A program made the position numbers and the translations under genes. A stretch of DNA of 61,623 nt from a virus. Below, piece by piece: positions 32,811 to 39,764 of this stretch. The stretch lies in the IMG/VR virus record IMGVR_UViG_3300036795_000110, positions 1 through 61,623 of that record, one strand, 5' to 3'. The notes beneath the pieces are model-generated. The model saw nothing but the letters and a program-made list of their open reading frames with translations, was not told the origin of the DNA and did not search any database. Positions within the stretch are counted from its first letter, which is position 1, and the number at the start of each line of letters is the position of its first letter.

Positions 32811-32825
32811 TTGACAAGGTGTCAA
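32811..32825 (-). promoter_or_regulatory. Dyad operator
   Basis: TTGACACCTTGTCAA on the minus strand, in the longer block GGAATAG-dyad-TGTTGAAAC. No good -10 lies at the usual spacing, so it may be an operator only. Confidence 0.6.
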
Positions 32826-33079
32826 CTATTCCCGAGGACGACCCCCCGCCGGCGGGAGAACTCGCGGACCCGGCTGACATTCCGCACGTGGGCCACGCCC
32901 TGGCTGTCCCGGTAGTACCCGGCCGTCCCGATTCCGAACTGGGACGTCCCGCCACCGACTATCTCGATCGGGACGGTAAACTGCCAGACCCGGTCGCCCA
33001 GCGGCTCTACGGTCCCACCTGCGGCCTCGACATCCGCGATCAGGCTGGTGATCAGTCCCGGGTGCTTGATTTCGCTCAT
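32822..33079 (-). CDS. Small beta-rich protein, unknown (85 aa)
   Basis: MSEIKHPGLITSLIADVEAA is followed by strands GTVEPLGDRVWQFTVPIEIV and GIGTAGYYRDSQGVAHV and a basic tail. The ATG is only 13 nt from the upstream dyad, leaving little or no leader. No family recognised. Confidence 0.65.
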   Translation of the reverse strand: MSEIKHPGLITSLIADVEAAGGTVEPLGDRVWQFTVPIEIVGGGTSQFGIGTAGYYRDSQGVAHVRNVSRVREFSRRRGVVLGNS

Positions 33080-33092
33080 GTCGGTTTCAACA

Positions 33093-33107
33093 TTGACAGG
33101 GGGTCAA
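33093..33107 (-). promoter_or_regulatory. Dyad operator just before a start codon
   Basis: TTGACCCCCTGTCAA on the minus strand, inside GGAATAG ... TGTTGAAAC. It ends 13 nt before the ATG of the 32822-33079 gene. Confidence 0.6.
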
Positions 33108-33125
33108 CTATTCCGTAAACGCCGA

Positions 33126-33158
33126 GGCCCCCGGTCTCCCACGTGGGGAGCGGGGGCC
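33126..33158 (-). terminator. Hairpin terminator
   Basis: GGCCCCCG (33126-33133) pairs with CGGGGGCC (33151-33158), with an inner CTCCC/GGGAG stem. It follows the stop at 33171. Confidence 0.8.
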
Positions 33159-33170
33159 TGTGCGGCGCGT

Positions 33171-33773
33171 TCACTTGATCCGGCGCTTGATCTGCTCCGC
33201 CAGCTTGGCCTGCAGCCGGGGCGAGTGCTCCAGCTCGGCCAGCGCGTCGTCCACATCGCCGCCGGCCACGACCTTGGCCAGTAGCTGCTTCACGTGCCGG
33301 GCGTCGTGACCCTGCCGGTAGACCTTGCCGCGTCCGACCGCCACGCCACAACCGTCGCGGCAGGTGGCCCTGGCGGTCTGGGTGTCGCTGCCCGAGGGCC
33401 GCTTGCTGGCCTTCGGCCGGGTCCCCACGGCGATCGCATCGCCGTCGCTGGAGTGCCGGACCTCCTCGAAGGTCTCGGTGCCCTCCTCGGTCACCGGGTC
33501 GACCTCGACGAACTCCTTGTCCGCCTGGCGCTCCACGGCCGGGACCGCCCAGAACCGGGTGGCTCCGCCGCGGGCCAGCTTCAGGCCGTCGCCGTAGGTG
33601 CCGATCCGCTCGCCGGTAAGGCTGGTGATCTCGATGCCGCCCCGGCCATCGGACTGGACCGAACTGCGGATGCCCTCCTTGGCCGGGAAGGTCCGGTCGT
33701 CGCCGTAGAACTGCACCTCCGCCGCGTGACCGTGAGTCTTCCAGGTGCCCCACTGCGGCTTGGTTCCGGTCAT
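33171..33773 (-). CDS. Small accessory protein, unknown (200 aa)
   Basis: It starts at the ATG 33771-33773 after leader GGAGGCACAGGAC. The first 130 residues are beta-rich (TWKTHGHAAEVQFYGDDRTF, EITSLTGERIGTYGDGLKL). A CRDGCGVAVGRGKVYRQGHD segment at about 140-160 is a Cys/His pattern seen in phage proteins with C-x3-C ... GHD. It ends with a helical basic tail. Two dyads lie upstream and a hairpin downstream. Function unknown. Confidence 0.65.
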   Translation of the reverse strand: MTGTKPQWGTWKTHGHAAEVQFYGDDRTFPAKEGIRSSVQSDGRGGIEITSLTGERIGTYGDGLKLARGGATRFWAVPAVERQADKEFVEVDPVTEEGTETFEEVRHSSDGDAIAVGTRPKASKRPSGSDTQTARATCRDGCGVAVGRGKVYRQGHDARHVKQLLAKVVAGGDVDDALAELEHSPRLQAKLAEQIKRRIK

Positions 33774-33826
33774 GTCCTGTGCCTCCTGCTCGGGGGGCCG
33801 CTCCGGCCCCTGCGGACGTTTAAACA

Positions 33827-33841
33827 TTGTCACGCCGTCAA
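33827..33841 (-). promoter_or_regulatory. Dyad operator
   Basis: TTGACGGCGTGACAA on the minus strand, followed by TGTTTAAAC. Together with the copy at 33867-33881 it forms a tandem pair 40 bp apart upstream of the 33171-33773 gene. Confidence 0.6.
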
Positions 33842-33857
33842 GTATTCCCAAACCTCA

Positions 33858-34205
33858 TCACACCGGTTGACCCGGTGTCAATCTCCGTGGTCCGCTGGCC
33901 GGGTGGACGAGCCGGAGCAACTGGAGCAGCTTATCGCACGGCAGCTTGCCGATATAAGGCTTGTACTGGACCGGATCGCGGTCCTGGTAGACTACCCGGA
34001 TTCCCCCGTCCGCCTCCGTGGTAGTCAATCCAGCCCACAAAGTGGCATAGCGCGGGTAGCGGGGAGCCGGGGCAACGACACGGGCGCGGTCCCGGCACCC
34101 GCACTTGACACGCGAGCAAACGGTGCCGTCCCGTGGATTGTGGCGGGGCTGGGCTGGCCCCCGGCGCCGGAGCTGAGTACCGGCCCCGCTGGGTAGGGGG
34201 GTCAC
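33858..34205 (-). CDS. Doubtful small gene after the terminase
   Basis: The stretch from about 34080 to 33858 reads RYPRYATLWAGLTTTEADGG and VVYQDRDPVQYKPYIGKLPC, which looks like real protein. The upstream part is noise-like, and a GTG at 34203-34205 is only the outermost option; the true start may lie near 34060. The 34206-34246 spacer shows nothing else. Confidence 0.35.
   Translation of the reverse strand: MTPLPSGAGTQLRRRGPAQPRHNPRDGTVCSRVKCGCRDRARVVAPAPRYPRYATLWAGLTTTEADGGIRVVYQDRDPVQYKPYIGKLPCDKLLQLLRLVHPASGPRRLTPGQPV
33867..33881 (-). promoter_or_regulatory. Dyad operator
   Basis: TTGACACCGGGTCAA on the minus strand, a perfect arm match (TTGAC/GTCAA). A weak TGAGGT lies 18 nt downstream. 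It overlaps the end of a doubtful reading frame. Confidence 0.6.
34105..34119 (+). promoter_or_regulatory. Isolated dyad-like site
   Basis: TTGACACGCGAGCAA on the plus strand, very similar to the functional-looking copy at 58825. No plus-strand gene or -10 follows, so it may be an orphan operator. Confidence 0.4.
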
Positions 34206-34246
34206 ACCGTGGCCTGGTCCCAAAGCGCTCTGGGTGCTCGACCGGA

Positions 34247-35797
34247 CTAGGCCGCGGCTGTGGCCATGACCCCAGGCTCGATCGGCTCCTGGCAGTGCGG
34301 GCACTGCGGCCGGTCCTTGAGCAGGATCGACATCCGGTCGCAGCGCGGGCAGGTATAGGACTGCCCGTACATCGAACTCCAGTCCATGTTGGCCGTTAGC
34401 TCGTGGATGCCCCAGACCAGGGCGTCCAGGCGGTCGGGCGATTCGCGGTCCAGCGGGGTCCAGGTGCACAGCTGGTCCTCCAGCTTGGGAAACGCTCCCA
34501 CGTGGTGGGCGCGGCCCTGCTCGTACATCGACGATGCCGGCTCCGCCCGGACCTGCTTGCCCCGGCTGGCGGTGACCTTGCGGTACGGGACGTTCTCGTC
34601 GTAGGTGCGGACCAGCTCCTCGATGAAGTCGCCGCCGTTGTTGGCCTCAGCGACCAGGCGGTCGGCCTCGAACTCGTAGTAAGCCCCGATCGCGCGCTTC
34701 ATGCCCTGGCCGGGCGTCATCCGGCCGGATAGGTCGGCCAGCACGTACACGTCGCCATCGGTGCCCAGGCCCACCACCATGATGCCGAACTCGGCCGAGG
34801 TGGACTTGCTCGTGGTGGCCGGGTCGACCGCGACGACGATCCGCCGCATGGGAACGTCGGGCAGCTCGATCTGGCCGTCCTCGCCCCGGGCCGCCACCAG
34901 CCGGTCCCGCTCCAGCCACGCGCGCTTCCACAGGGCGCCCTCGACATCCGCGATCAGCTCGCCCTCAAGTTCCTGGCGGCCGATCCGCGTCCCGCCGTAC
35001 CGGCGGTACAGCTCCTGCAGGGCGATGTCCGAAAGGTTCTGCTGGTTCTCCAGGGTCGAGCCCTGGGTTATGTGGACCGTCCCGTCAGTGCGCCCGGCCA
35101 GCTCCCGCAGCAGGGCCGTCCCACGCGGCGTCGTGGTCACCAGCATACGGGGACGTTCACCGATGCGCAGCGCGGGCATCAGGCCCTCGTGCCAGGTGGC
35201 CTCGTACCGCCACGAGCCCAGCTCGTCGGCCCACCCGCCCGACAGGTTCGAGCCGCGGACCCGGTCGGGGCGGTCGGCCGAGAAACCGTAGATGATCGAG
35301 CCGTTGGCCAGCTCCAGCTCCAGATCGTTCCGCCGGTAGTTGGCGATCTCCTCCTTGCGCAGGGCCTTGAGCAGGCCGCTCGACCCCTCAATGCAGATCC
35401 GCCGGGTGTCGGAGAACGTGGGGGCGATGCAGCACCAGGCCGACCCGGGGATGGCCAGGGCCTGCTCGGCCAGCCACGAGGCGCCCACCCACGTCTTGCC
35501 GAACCCGCGGCCCGACATCAGCAGCCAGACCAGCCAGTCCGTGTCGGGGACGGGCGGGCCGTCCTTGTGGCACTGGCAGGCCGACAGCTCCTGCACCTTG
35601 CCGTCGCGGCCGGTGATGGTCTGGGCGTAGCCGTGCCGGGGGTCGTCCGGCGGGAGCTGCTTGTACCGGGCGAACCGGCGCCACTCCCGCATCCGCTGCC
35701 GGGCGCGCTCCGCGGCCAGCTTGCGCCGCAGCGCCCGCTTCCGGGGGAGCGACCACGACTGCCAGCCCTCGGGCAGGATGAAGTCCGGTTGTGCCAT
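34247..35797 (-). CDS. terL: Terminase large subunit with C-terminal zinc ribbon
   Basis: A 516-residue packaging motor. The ATPase domain has Walker A GRGFGKT (about 95-101) and Walker B with catalytic Glu in GGWADELG (about 191). The nuclease domain has the first Asp in VAVDPATT (about 322), and later SPDRLDALVWGIHEL with the third acidic site. After the nuclease come about 30 extra residues with two CxxC pairs (TCPRCDRMSILLKDRPQCPH CQE, split here), a zinc ribbon not usual in terminases. The ATG is 7 nt from a TATACT box, so the mRNA may be leaderless. The likely small subunit is 5.4 kb away. Confidence 0.92.
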   Translation of the reverse strand: MAQPDFILPEGWQSWSLPRKRALRRKLAAERARQRMREWRRFARYKQLPPDDPRHGYAQTITGRDGKVQELSACQCHKDGPPVPDTDWLVWLLMSGRGFGKTWVGASWLAEQALAIPGSAWCCIAPTFSDTRRICIEGSSGLLKALRKEEIANYRRNDLELELANGSIIYGFSADRPDRVRGSNLSGGWADELGSWRYEATWHEGLMPALRIGERPRMLVTTTPRGTALLRELAGRTDGTVHITQGSTLENQQNLSDIALQELYRRYGGTRIGRQELEGELIADVEGALWKRAWLERDRLVAARGEDGQIELPDVPMRRIVVAVDPATTSKSTSAEFGIMVVGLGTDGDVYVLADLSGRMTPGQGMKRAIGAYYEFEADRLVAEANNGGDFIEELVRTYDENVPYRKVTASRGKQVRAEPASSMYEQGRAHHVGAFPKLEDQLCTWTPLDRESPDRLDALVWGIHELTANMDWSSMYGQSYTCPRCDRMSILLKDRPQCPHCQEPIEPGVMATAAA

Positions 35798-35804
35798 AAG
35801 GGTC

Positions 35805-35810
35805 AGTATA
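35805..35810 (-). promoter_or_regulatory. -10 box of a possible leaderless terL promoter
   Basis: TATACT on the minus strand, followed by GACCCTT and the ATG of terL. The position where a -35 should be is occupied by the terminator hairpin and is not TTGACA-like. Confidence 0.45.
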
Positions 35811-35815
35811 GGCGA

Positions 35816-35848
35816 CAGCCCCGGCCGAGGGAAACTCGGCCGGGGCTG
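35816..35848. terminator. Perfect 14-bp hairpin terminator
   Basis: CAGCCCCGGCCGAG (35816-35829), loop GGAAA, CTCGGCCGGGGCTG (35835-35848). It lies between the small-gene operon at 36-37.5 kb and terL and insulates them. Confidence 0.9.
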
Positions 35849-35943
35849 CCCGGTCCCGGTCAGGGGCTACGCGGCCCGCCGAAGCGGACTATAGCTTACG
35901 CGGTGCCACCCGCTGCCGCACTTGCTTACTTTCCCTGGCCGGC

Positions 35944-36120
35944 CTAGTCGATGTCCGTCGAGTGGATCTGCGTCCCATCGGACAGAACGAACACCATCTC
36001 ACACCGCCCGGAAAGGCGGACCTCGACGACATCGCCGGGGACGACGAACTCGTCGGCGGCCTCGATCGGGTCCGTCCACTGGCCGCCCTTCTCGGCCACG
36101 ACTACGACCTTGAGGCTCAT
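35944..36120 (-). CDS. Small beta protein, unknown (58 aa)
   Basis: It starts at the ATG 36118-36120: MSLKVVVVAEKGGQWTDPIE, then DVVEVRLSGRCEMVFVLSDG. It is a compact beta protein, 1 nt downstream of the previous stop. The 95 bp before the terminator hold nothing else. Function unknown. Confidence 0.6.
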   Translation of the reverse strand: MSLKVVVVAEKGGQWTDPIEAADEFVVPGDVVEVRLSGRCEMVFVLSDGTQIHSTDID

Positions 36121-36121
36121 C

Positions 36122-36574
36122 TCAGACCGCCCCGGCCTTGTCGGAGAACTGCCTGCGGATCTCGTCCGCGATCGGCCGGTCATCGCCGGTCAGGTGGCCC
36201 AGGATCGTGGTCAGCGAACTAGCCTTCAGGCGGATCGTGATCTGATCGTCGGGGACCAGCTCCAGGACGCCCTCGGCCTGGCCGGGGAACCATTCGATCC
36301 GGCCGTCGTCCATGGTCACCAGCGGACCCTCGCCGTCGATCAGGCACTCGTAGTCGTCCGAGACCAGGTTGCGGCCGGAATCGTGCGCTGCCTCCTTGTT
36401 GGCCTCGAACTGGGCGTGCGCCTTCTGGCCCCGGGCGTAGCCGGTCACCGTTCCCTCGTCGCCCTCGTTCAGGCCCCACGCGATCCGGACACGGGTGCCC
36501 GGCCGGGCGTAGCGGTCGGCCGCCAGCAGCTCGGCGGTCGGCGTGATCGGGATGTAAGTCGGGTTATCTCCCAC
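36122..36574 (-). CDS. Small acidic protein with a KOW-like strand pair (150 aa)
   Basis: GTG start (36572-36574) after GGAGCGAGTC. The segment GTRVRIAWGLNEGDEGTVTG with YARGQKAHAQFEA resembles a small SH3/KOW-type barrel. The rest is acidic with a C-terminal helix (GDDRPIADEIRRQFSDKAGA). A dyad site lies 64 nt upstream. Function unknown. Confidence 0.6.
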   Translation of the reverse strand: MGDNPTYIPITPTAELLAADRYARPGTRVRIAWGLNEGDEGTVTGYARGQKAHAQFEANKEAAHDSGRNLVSDDYECLIDGEGPLVTMDDGRIEWFPGQAEGVLELVPDDQITIRLKASSLTTILGHLTGDDRPIADEIRRQFSDKAGAV

Positions 36575-36637
36575 GACTCGCTCCGTTCGATTGGGCGGCC
36601 CCACGGCGGGGCCGCACAGGACCAGTCAATCATGGGG

Positions 36638-36652
36638 TTGTCACCGTGTCAA
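36638..36652 (-). promoter_or_regulatory. Dyad operator
   Basis: TTGACACGGTGACAA on the minus strand, followed by CCCCA, as in the 37026 copy. The hexamer at 18-nt spacing is TGACTG, a weak -10. Confidence 0.6.
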
Positions 36653-36660
36653 GACATGAG

Positions 36661-36695
36661 GCGGCCCGGCCAGGGGAGGCGCCCGGCCGGGCCGC
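36661..36695 (-). terminator. Hairpin terminator
   Basis: GCGGCCCGGCC (36661-36671) pairs with GGCCGGGCCGC (36685-36695). It ends the 36708-36962 gene. Confidence 0.85.
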
Positions 36696-36707
36696 GGTCT
36701 GTGGGGG

Positions 36708-36962
36708 TTACTGGGTGTAGGCCAGCGTGGCGGACACCGGCCGGCTCCCGGTCCGCGCGGCGCCGATGAATATGGTGCCCGCCGGGTCGTCGGGGTCGGT
36801 CATCACGTCCACTTCCCAGCCGTACTCGCGCAGGGTGGCGGCCAGTGCCTCGCCCATCTGGGCGGGGGTGTCCAGCGGGCTGGCGGGCTCGATCTCGTCC
36901 GCCGTCCGGTGGGCCAGGTCGTTGGGCGGTAGCTGGGCGTGCGCCCGGGTGTCGTCGGTCAC
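36708..36962 (-). CDS. Small protein, unknown (84 aa)
   Basis: MTDDTRAHAQLPPNDLAHRT, then a helix (AQMGEALAATLREYGWEVDV) and two strands (AGTIFIGAARTGSRPVSATL). The C-terminal part resembles the C-terminal half of the neighbouring 37041-37481 product (AHGWSIGWHAHPSDPEGVML), so the two genes may be diverged duplicates. Function unknown. Confidence 0.65.
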   Translation of the reverse strand: MTDDTRAHAQLPPNDLAHRTADEIEPASPLDTPAQMGEALAATLREYGWEVDVMTDPDDPAGTIFIGAARTGSRPVSATLAYTQ

Positions 36963-37010
36963 GGTCTGTTCCTTCCGCCGCGCGGCCCCGGAGCGGGACC
37001 GCTACAAGCC

Positions 37011-37040
37011 AGTAAACCAGTGGGGTTGTCACCGTGTCAA
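37011..37040 (-). promoter_or_regulatory. Dyad promoter/operator
   Basis: TTGACACGGTGACAA (37026-37040) on the minus strand and TTTACT (37011-37016) with 18-nt spacing. It drives the 36708-36962 gene. Confidence 0.6.
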
Positions 37041-37481
37041 TCAGTGGGAGGCGTGGTTCACGGTCACGCTGATCGACTTGCCGTCGCGGTCGGCGGTGAG
37101 CATCACCCCCTCTGGATCGCTGGGGTGGGCGTGCCAGCCGATCGACCAGCCGTGGGCCTGCATCACCCGGGTCAGCACGATCGCCAGGTCCTTGGGGACG
37201 TCTACCGCGTGGTGCGGCTCGATAACCACGCTGCGGATGCCGCGATGGGCGGGCTCGGGGTCGGTCCGGGCCGCCCCCATCGTGGGGGCTCCGATCTGGT
37301 TCGCCTCCGGATCGTCGCTGGCCAGCCGGACCCCGGTTATGCCGGGCATCTGCCCGATCACGTTCATGTGCTCCGCGGCCAGCTCCTCGGTCGCGTAGGT
37401 CCGGCCGCCCTCGTGGGTGCCGTCTTCCTTGGTGTACTTCCACAGGACGGTACGCCTGGCCATCTCGGTCGGTTCGGTCAT
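37041..37481 (-). CDS. Small protein, unknown (146 aa)
   Basis: It starts MTEPTEMARRTVLWKYTKED. The first half is a helix-strand unit, and the second (DVPKDLAIVLTRVMQAHGWS, then DPEGVMLTADRDGKSISVTV) resembles the smaller downstream product at 36708-36962. It is divergent from the plus-strand unit at 37566, and the dyad at 37530 lies between them. Function unknown. Confidence 0.65.
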   Translation of the reverse strand: MTEPTEMARRTVLWKYTKEDGTHEGGRTYATEELAAEHMNVIGQMPGITGVRLASDDPEANQIGAPTMGAARTDPEPAHRGIRSVVIEPHHAVDVPKDLAIVLTRVMQAHGWSIGWHAHPSDPEGVMLTADRDGKSISVTVNHASH

Positions 37482-37529
37482 GTGCTCTCCTGGGTTGCCT
37501 CTGGTAGTTGGGCCAGGCTATCACCGGCC

Positions 37530-37558
37530 TTGACACCGTGGCAACTGCGTGATTGGCT
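37530..37558 (+). promoter_or_regulatory. Dyad promoter/operator in a divergent region
   Basis: TTGACACCGTGGCAA (37530-37544), then TTGGCT (37553-37558) after 17 nt; the ATG at 37566 is 7 nt further. On the other strand TTGCCA from the same dyad and TAGCCT 18 nt away could serve the 37041-37481 gene. Confidence 0.65.
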
Positions 37559-37565
37559 TGTTACT

Positions 37566-37670
37566 ATGACGCAAATAGTGACGATTGGCGGCGTGGCAGC
37601 GATGTATGTGGGGCTGCGATGGACGCTGCATTCCCTGCGCCTGTGGCCCACGCAGTGGCTGGGCCGGTGA
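37566..37670 (+). CDS. Small protein with a single hydrophobic segment (34 aa)
   Basis: MTQIVTIGGVAAMYVGLRWT, then LHSLRLWPTQWLGR. The ATG lies 7 nt from the -10, so the mRNA is probably leaderless. Its TGA overlaps the ATG of the next gene (TGATG). The hydrophobic first half suggests membrane insertion. Function unknown. Confidence 0.6.
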   Translation: MTQIVTIGGVAAMYVGLRWTLHSLRLWPTQWLGR

Positions 37671-38179
37671 TGCGGCGCCAGGCAAACAGGTACGCACTGC
37701 GCCAGGCCGGGGTGACCGTGCTGGGCGGAGTAACCGCGCTAGCCTTTATCGCGGGGGGCTGGGACTACGGCGTGACCATGACCATCCTGTCGGGGATGCT
37801 GGTGCTCGAAGCCGCCCGCGGCTGGCCCGGCGTGAGGCGCCACCGGCTCCGGCACGAGATCCGGTACTGGAACCGGCACGGGCGGCCTCCCACGCCCAGC
37901 GGGCTACGGCTGCAGGTGTTCCGCCGGGACGGGTTCAGGTGCGTGGCGTGCGGACGGCGCCGCTGGCTGCAGGCCGACCACATCCGGCCCTGGCACTACG
38001 GCGGGCAGACCACGCTGGCCAACCTGGCGACGCTGTGCGTGGTCTGTAACCGGATCAAGAGCGATTACTGGCCGATGCACGGGTACCACCCGTGGCCGCG
38101 ATACAACCACAAGGGAGCGGCCCGGAAGATCCTGGCCGCCGAGCAGCACCATATGGCGAAACTGAGGCAGGCAGCATGA
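37670..38179 (+). CDS. HNH endonuclease with N-terminal membrane segments
   Basis: A 169-residue protein. Residues about 14-52 contain two hydrophobic segments (VTVLGGVTALAFIAGGWDYG, VTMTILSGMLVLEAA). The second half is an HNH domain: VFRRDGFRCVACGRRRWLQA DH (His of HNH, split here), then LANLATLCVVCNRIKSDYW, with two CxxC zinc pairs. A membrane-bound HNH nuclease is unusual; it might cut incoming DNA at the cell envelope as exclusion. Phage HNH enzymes also assist packaging, but those usually sit next to terminase. Confidence 0.8.
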   Translation: MRRQANRYALRQAGVTVLGGVTALAFIAGGWDYGVTMTILSGMLVLEAARGWPGVRRHRLRHEIRYWNRHGRPPTPSGLRLQVFRRDGFRCVACGRRRWLQADHIRPWHYGGQTTLANLATLCVVCNRIKSDYWPMHGYHPWPRYNHKGAARKILAAEQHHMAKLRQAA

Positions 38180-38268
38180 AGGAGAAGATCCAGCTCCAGC
38201 TACTCGGCGCCCTGCTGGGCGCCCTCGGCCTGCTGCTGATCGTGATGACAGTAAAGGTGACGATATGA
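38176..38268 (+). CDS. Tiny membrane protein (30 aa)
   Basis: The ATG overlaps the HNH stop (ATGA). MKEKIQLQLLGALLGALGLL is followed by LIVMTVKVTI: charged start, then one hydrophobic helix. Stop and next start overlap again (ATGA), so it is translationally coupled on both sides, which supports a real gene. Confidence 0.6.
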   Translation: MKEKIQLQLLGALLGALGLLLIVMTVKVTI

Positions 38269-38627
38269 CGGAGGCACCGAAGTTCATGGACCTGGCCGAC
38301 CACGAGCGGACGCCCGAGGGCCAGCAGCACGGGCCGCACAACTGCCCGCGCTGCCGCACAGAAACCAGCCCGGCTGACCGGCAGTTCCGGACGATGATGA
38401 CCAACCGGTGGACCGTCAGCACGACGGTAACCGCGGAGGAGATCGCCGCGTGGCTGAACGAGGGCGAGGACGACCCGCGGTTTATCCGGGCGCCAGATAC
38501 GGTCGGGCCGGTCGACGTGCTCGACTACCTAGCCGCCGTCGACCAGGGCAACCACGTCCGGCCGCCTGCCAGCCCCCGGAACCTGACCCGGGTCGCGTCG
38601 CCCCTGGGCTACGTCACTGTCGTCTGA
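38265..38627 (+). CDS. Small protein with CxxC motif, unknown (120 aa)
   Basis: MTEAPKFMDLADHERTPEGQ, then a HNCPRCRTET zinc-type pair, then a helical part with TAEEIAAWLNEGEDDPRF. It is the last gene of the HNH unit; the next dyad promoter starts 3 nt after its stop. Function unknown. Confidence 0.65.
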   Translation: MTEAPKFMDLADHERTPEGQQHGPHNCPRCRTETSPADRQFRTMMTNRWTVSTTVTAEEIAAWLNEGEDDPRFIRAPDTVGPVDVLDYLAAVDQGNHVRPPASPRNLTRVASPLGYVTVV

Positions 38628-38630
38628 CCC

Positions 38631-38660
38631 TTGTCACGTTGTCAAGGCCCGTGATATGCT
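38631..38660 (+). promoter_or_regulatory. Dyad promoter/operator
   Basis: TTGTCACGTTGTCAA (38631-38645), then TATGCT (38655-38660) after 18 nt. It drives the two small genes at 38693-39016. Confidence 0.75.
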
Positions 38661-38692
38661 GGTGGTTTGGCATCGAGGCAACGGAGGTTGCG

Positions 38693-38857
38693 ATGGCAAA
38701 GCACCCGAGACCGTCCGACGTTCCCAGGGGGGAGCGGCGCGCGGTCCGTGACCAGGCCAAGATCAACCGGGCCGAGCGGGGCGGGGTCGCTGGCATCCTA
38801 AAAGGCCACGCCCGGTCGGAGAAACAAGAGCCGGGCGACGACAGGGACATCAAGTAG
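38693..38857 (+). CDS. Small basic protein (54 aa)
   Basis: The ATG follows ACGGAGGTTGCG. The product (MAKHPRPSDVPRGERRAVRD QAKINRAERGGVAG, split here) is highly charged and probably binds nucleic acid or is disordered. Function unknown. Confidence 0.65.
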   Translation: MAKHPRPSDVPRGERRAVRDQAKINRAERGGVAGILKGHARSEKQEPGDDRDIK

Positions 38858-38860
38858 CCG

Positions 38861-39016
38861 GTGAGCAAGAAGAGCGAACCGGGCAAGGGGAAGTATCCGG
38901 GGAAGAACCGGAGCAAGGAGGAGGACGAGGCCGACTACGAGAAGGCGACGGACCAGCCCGAGGACAAGCGGACGGGACCCGACGCCAGCCGCCAGAAGCC
39001 AGGTAACGGCAAGTAA
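38861..39016 (+). CDS. Small charged protein (51 aa)
   Basis: GTG start 3 nt after the previous stop. VSKKSEPGKGKYPGKNRSKE, then EDEADYEKATDQPEDKRTGP: Lys-rich start and acidic middle, no hydrophobic core, so probably disordered. It is followed by a strong terminator. Function unknown. Confidence 0.6.
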   Translation: MSKKSEPGKGKYPGKNRSKEEDEADYEKATDQPEDKRTGPDASRQKPGNGK

Positions 39017-39022
39017 CCGAAC

Positions 39023-39051
39023 GCGGCCCGGTCCCACGCGGACCGGGCCGC
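39023..39051 (+). terminator. Perfect 12-bp hairpin terminator
   Basis: GCGGCCCGGTCC (39023-39034), loop CACGC, GGACCGGGCCGC (39040-39051), then CGTCTGTCT. Confidence 0.88.
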
Positions 39052-39069
39052 CGTCTGTCTGGAGCTACA

Positions 39070-39234
39070 GTGGTCTACCAGCTAAAGTTGTACCGATCGC
39101 ACAGCGACTTCAACGCCAACCAGGAGGAGATGTCTGCGGACGGGTGGACGATCAAGAGCAGCGCCATCCTGCCCGCTGGCGGACCCTCGGGTCCGTACTA
39201 CGCCGTCCACGTGATGTGGGAGCGGTCGCGATGA
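39070..39234 (+). CDS. Small protein, unknown (54 aa)
   Basis: GTG start after GGAGCTACA. VVYQLKLYRSHSDFNANQEE, then DGWTIKSSAILPAG and YYAVHVMWERSR: an alpha/beta mini-protein of the kind found in many actinophages (DGWxIxS ... YAVHVMWER). The stop overlaps the next ATG (ATGA). Confidence 0.65.
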   Translation: MVYQLKLYRSHSDFNANQEEMSADGWTIKSSAILPAGGPSGPYYAVHVMWERSR

Positions 39235-39764
39235 AGTTCGAGGTCAGCACCGGCTACCTGGACCCGATCGACCTGGGCCGTAACGAGTGGGTCAGCGTCC
39301 GGCTGCCGGGCGGGCGCGTGGTAACCGTCTACCACGACTCCATCCACGTGCAGACCGAGCAGGAGGTCCTGGATCGCAAGTCGGGCCAGAAGGTCTGGAC
39401 CGGCACGCCGAACTTGGTGGCCTGGCCGCACGGGCGGACCTACGAGCAGCACTCCGCGGACGACGCGCCCGAGGAGGAGCTGCCCGATCCGCGCGTCCAG
39501 ATCGAAGCGGCCTGCCGCAGGTGCATCTGGCGCCAGCGCGGTCCGTACAACCGGACCTGGAGCCGGATGGTCCAGCACGCGGCCGAGTCCGGCCACATCA
39601 TCGAGTGGAACGAGGTCCGCGGGCCGCTGGGCGACTTCGTGATCAGCCGGGCCGACCGCCTGGCCGAGAACGCCGAGATCAGCCGCCTGCTGTCGGCGTC
39701 GCAGGAACCAGAGTTGGGATCAGGGTCGGGGTCACCGTCACAGACGGAGAAGGGACAACCGTAA
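39231..39764 (+). CDS. Small protein, unknown (177 aa)
   Basis: It starts at the ATG 39231. N-terminal beta half (EWVSVRLPGGRVVTVYHDSI), then a Cys pair with basic surroundings (IEAACRRCIWRQRGPYNRTW) and HAAESGHIIEWNEVRG, which looks like a degenerate C2H2-type zinc unit (C-x2-C ... H-x6-H). The last 85 bp overlap the converging 39679-40242 gene, so antisense effects are possible. Function unknown. Confidence 0.65.
   Translation: MKFEVSTGYLDPIDLGRNEWVSVRLPGGRVVTVYHDSIHVQTEQEVLDRKSGQKVWTGTPNLVAWPHGRTYEQHSADDAPEEELPDPRVQIEAACRRCIWRQRGPYNRTWSRMVQHAAESGHIIEWNEVRGPLGDFVISRADRLAENAEISRLLSASQEPELGSGSGSPSQTEKGQP

Noticed and set aside
33858-34469. A 203-residue minus-strand gene overlapping the terminase end
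   Set aside because: The upstream two thirds are noise opposite and within terL; only the last ~75 residues look real and are listed as a doubtful gene.
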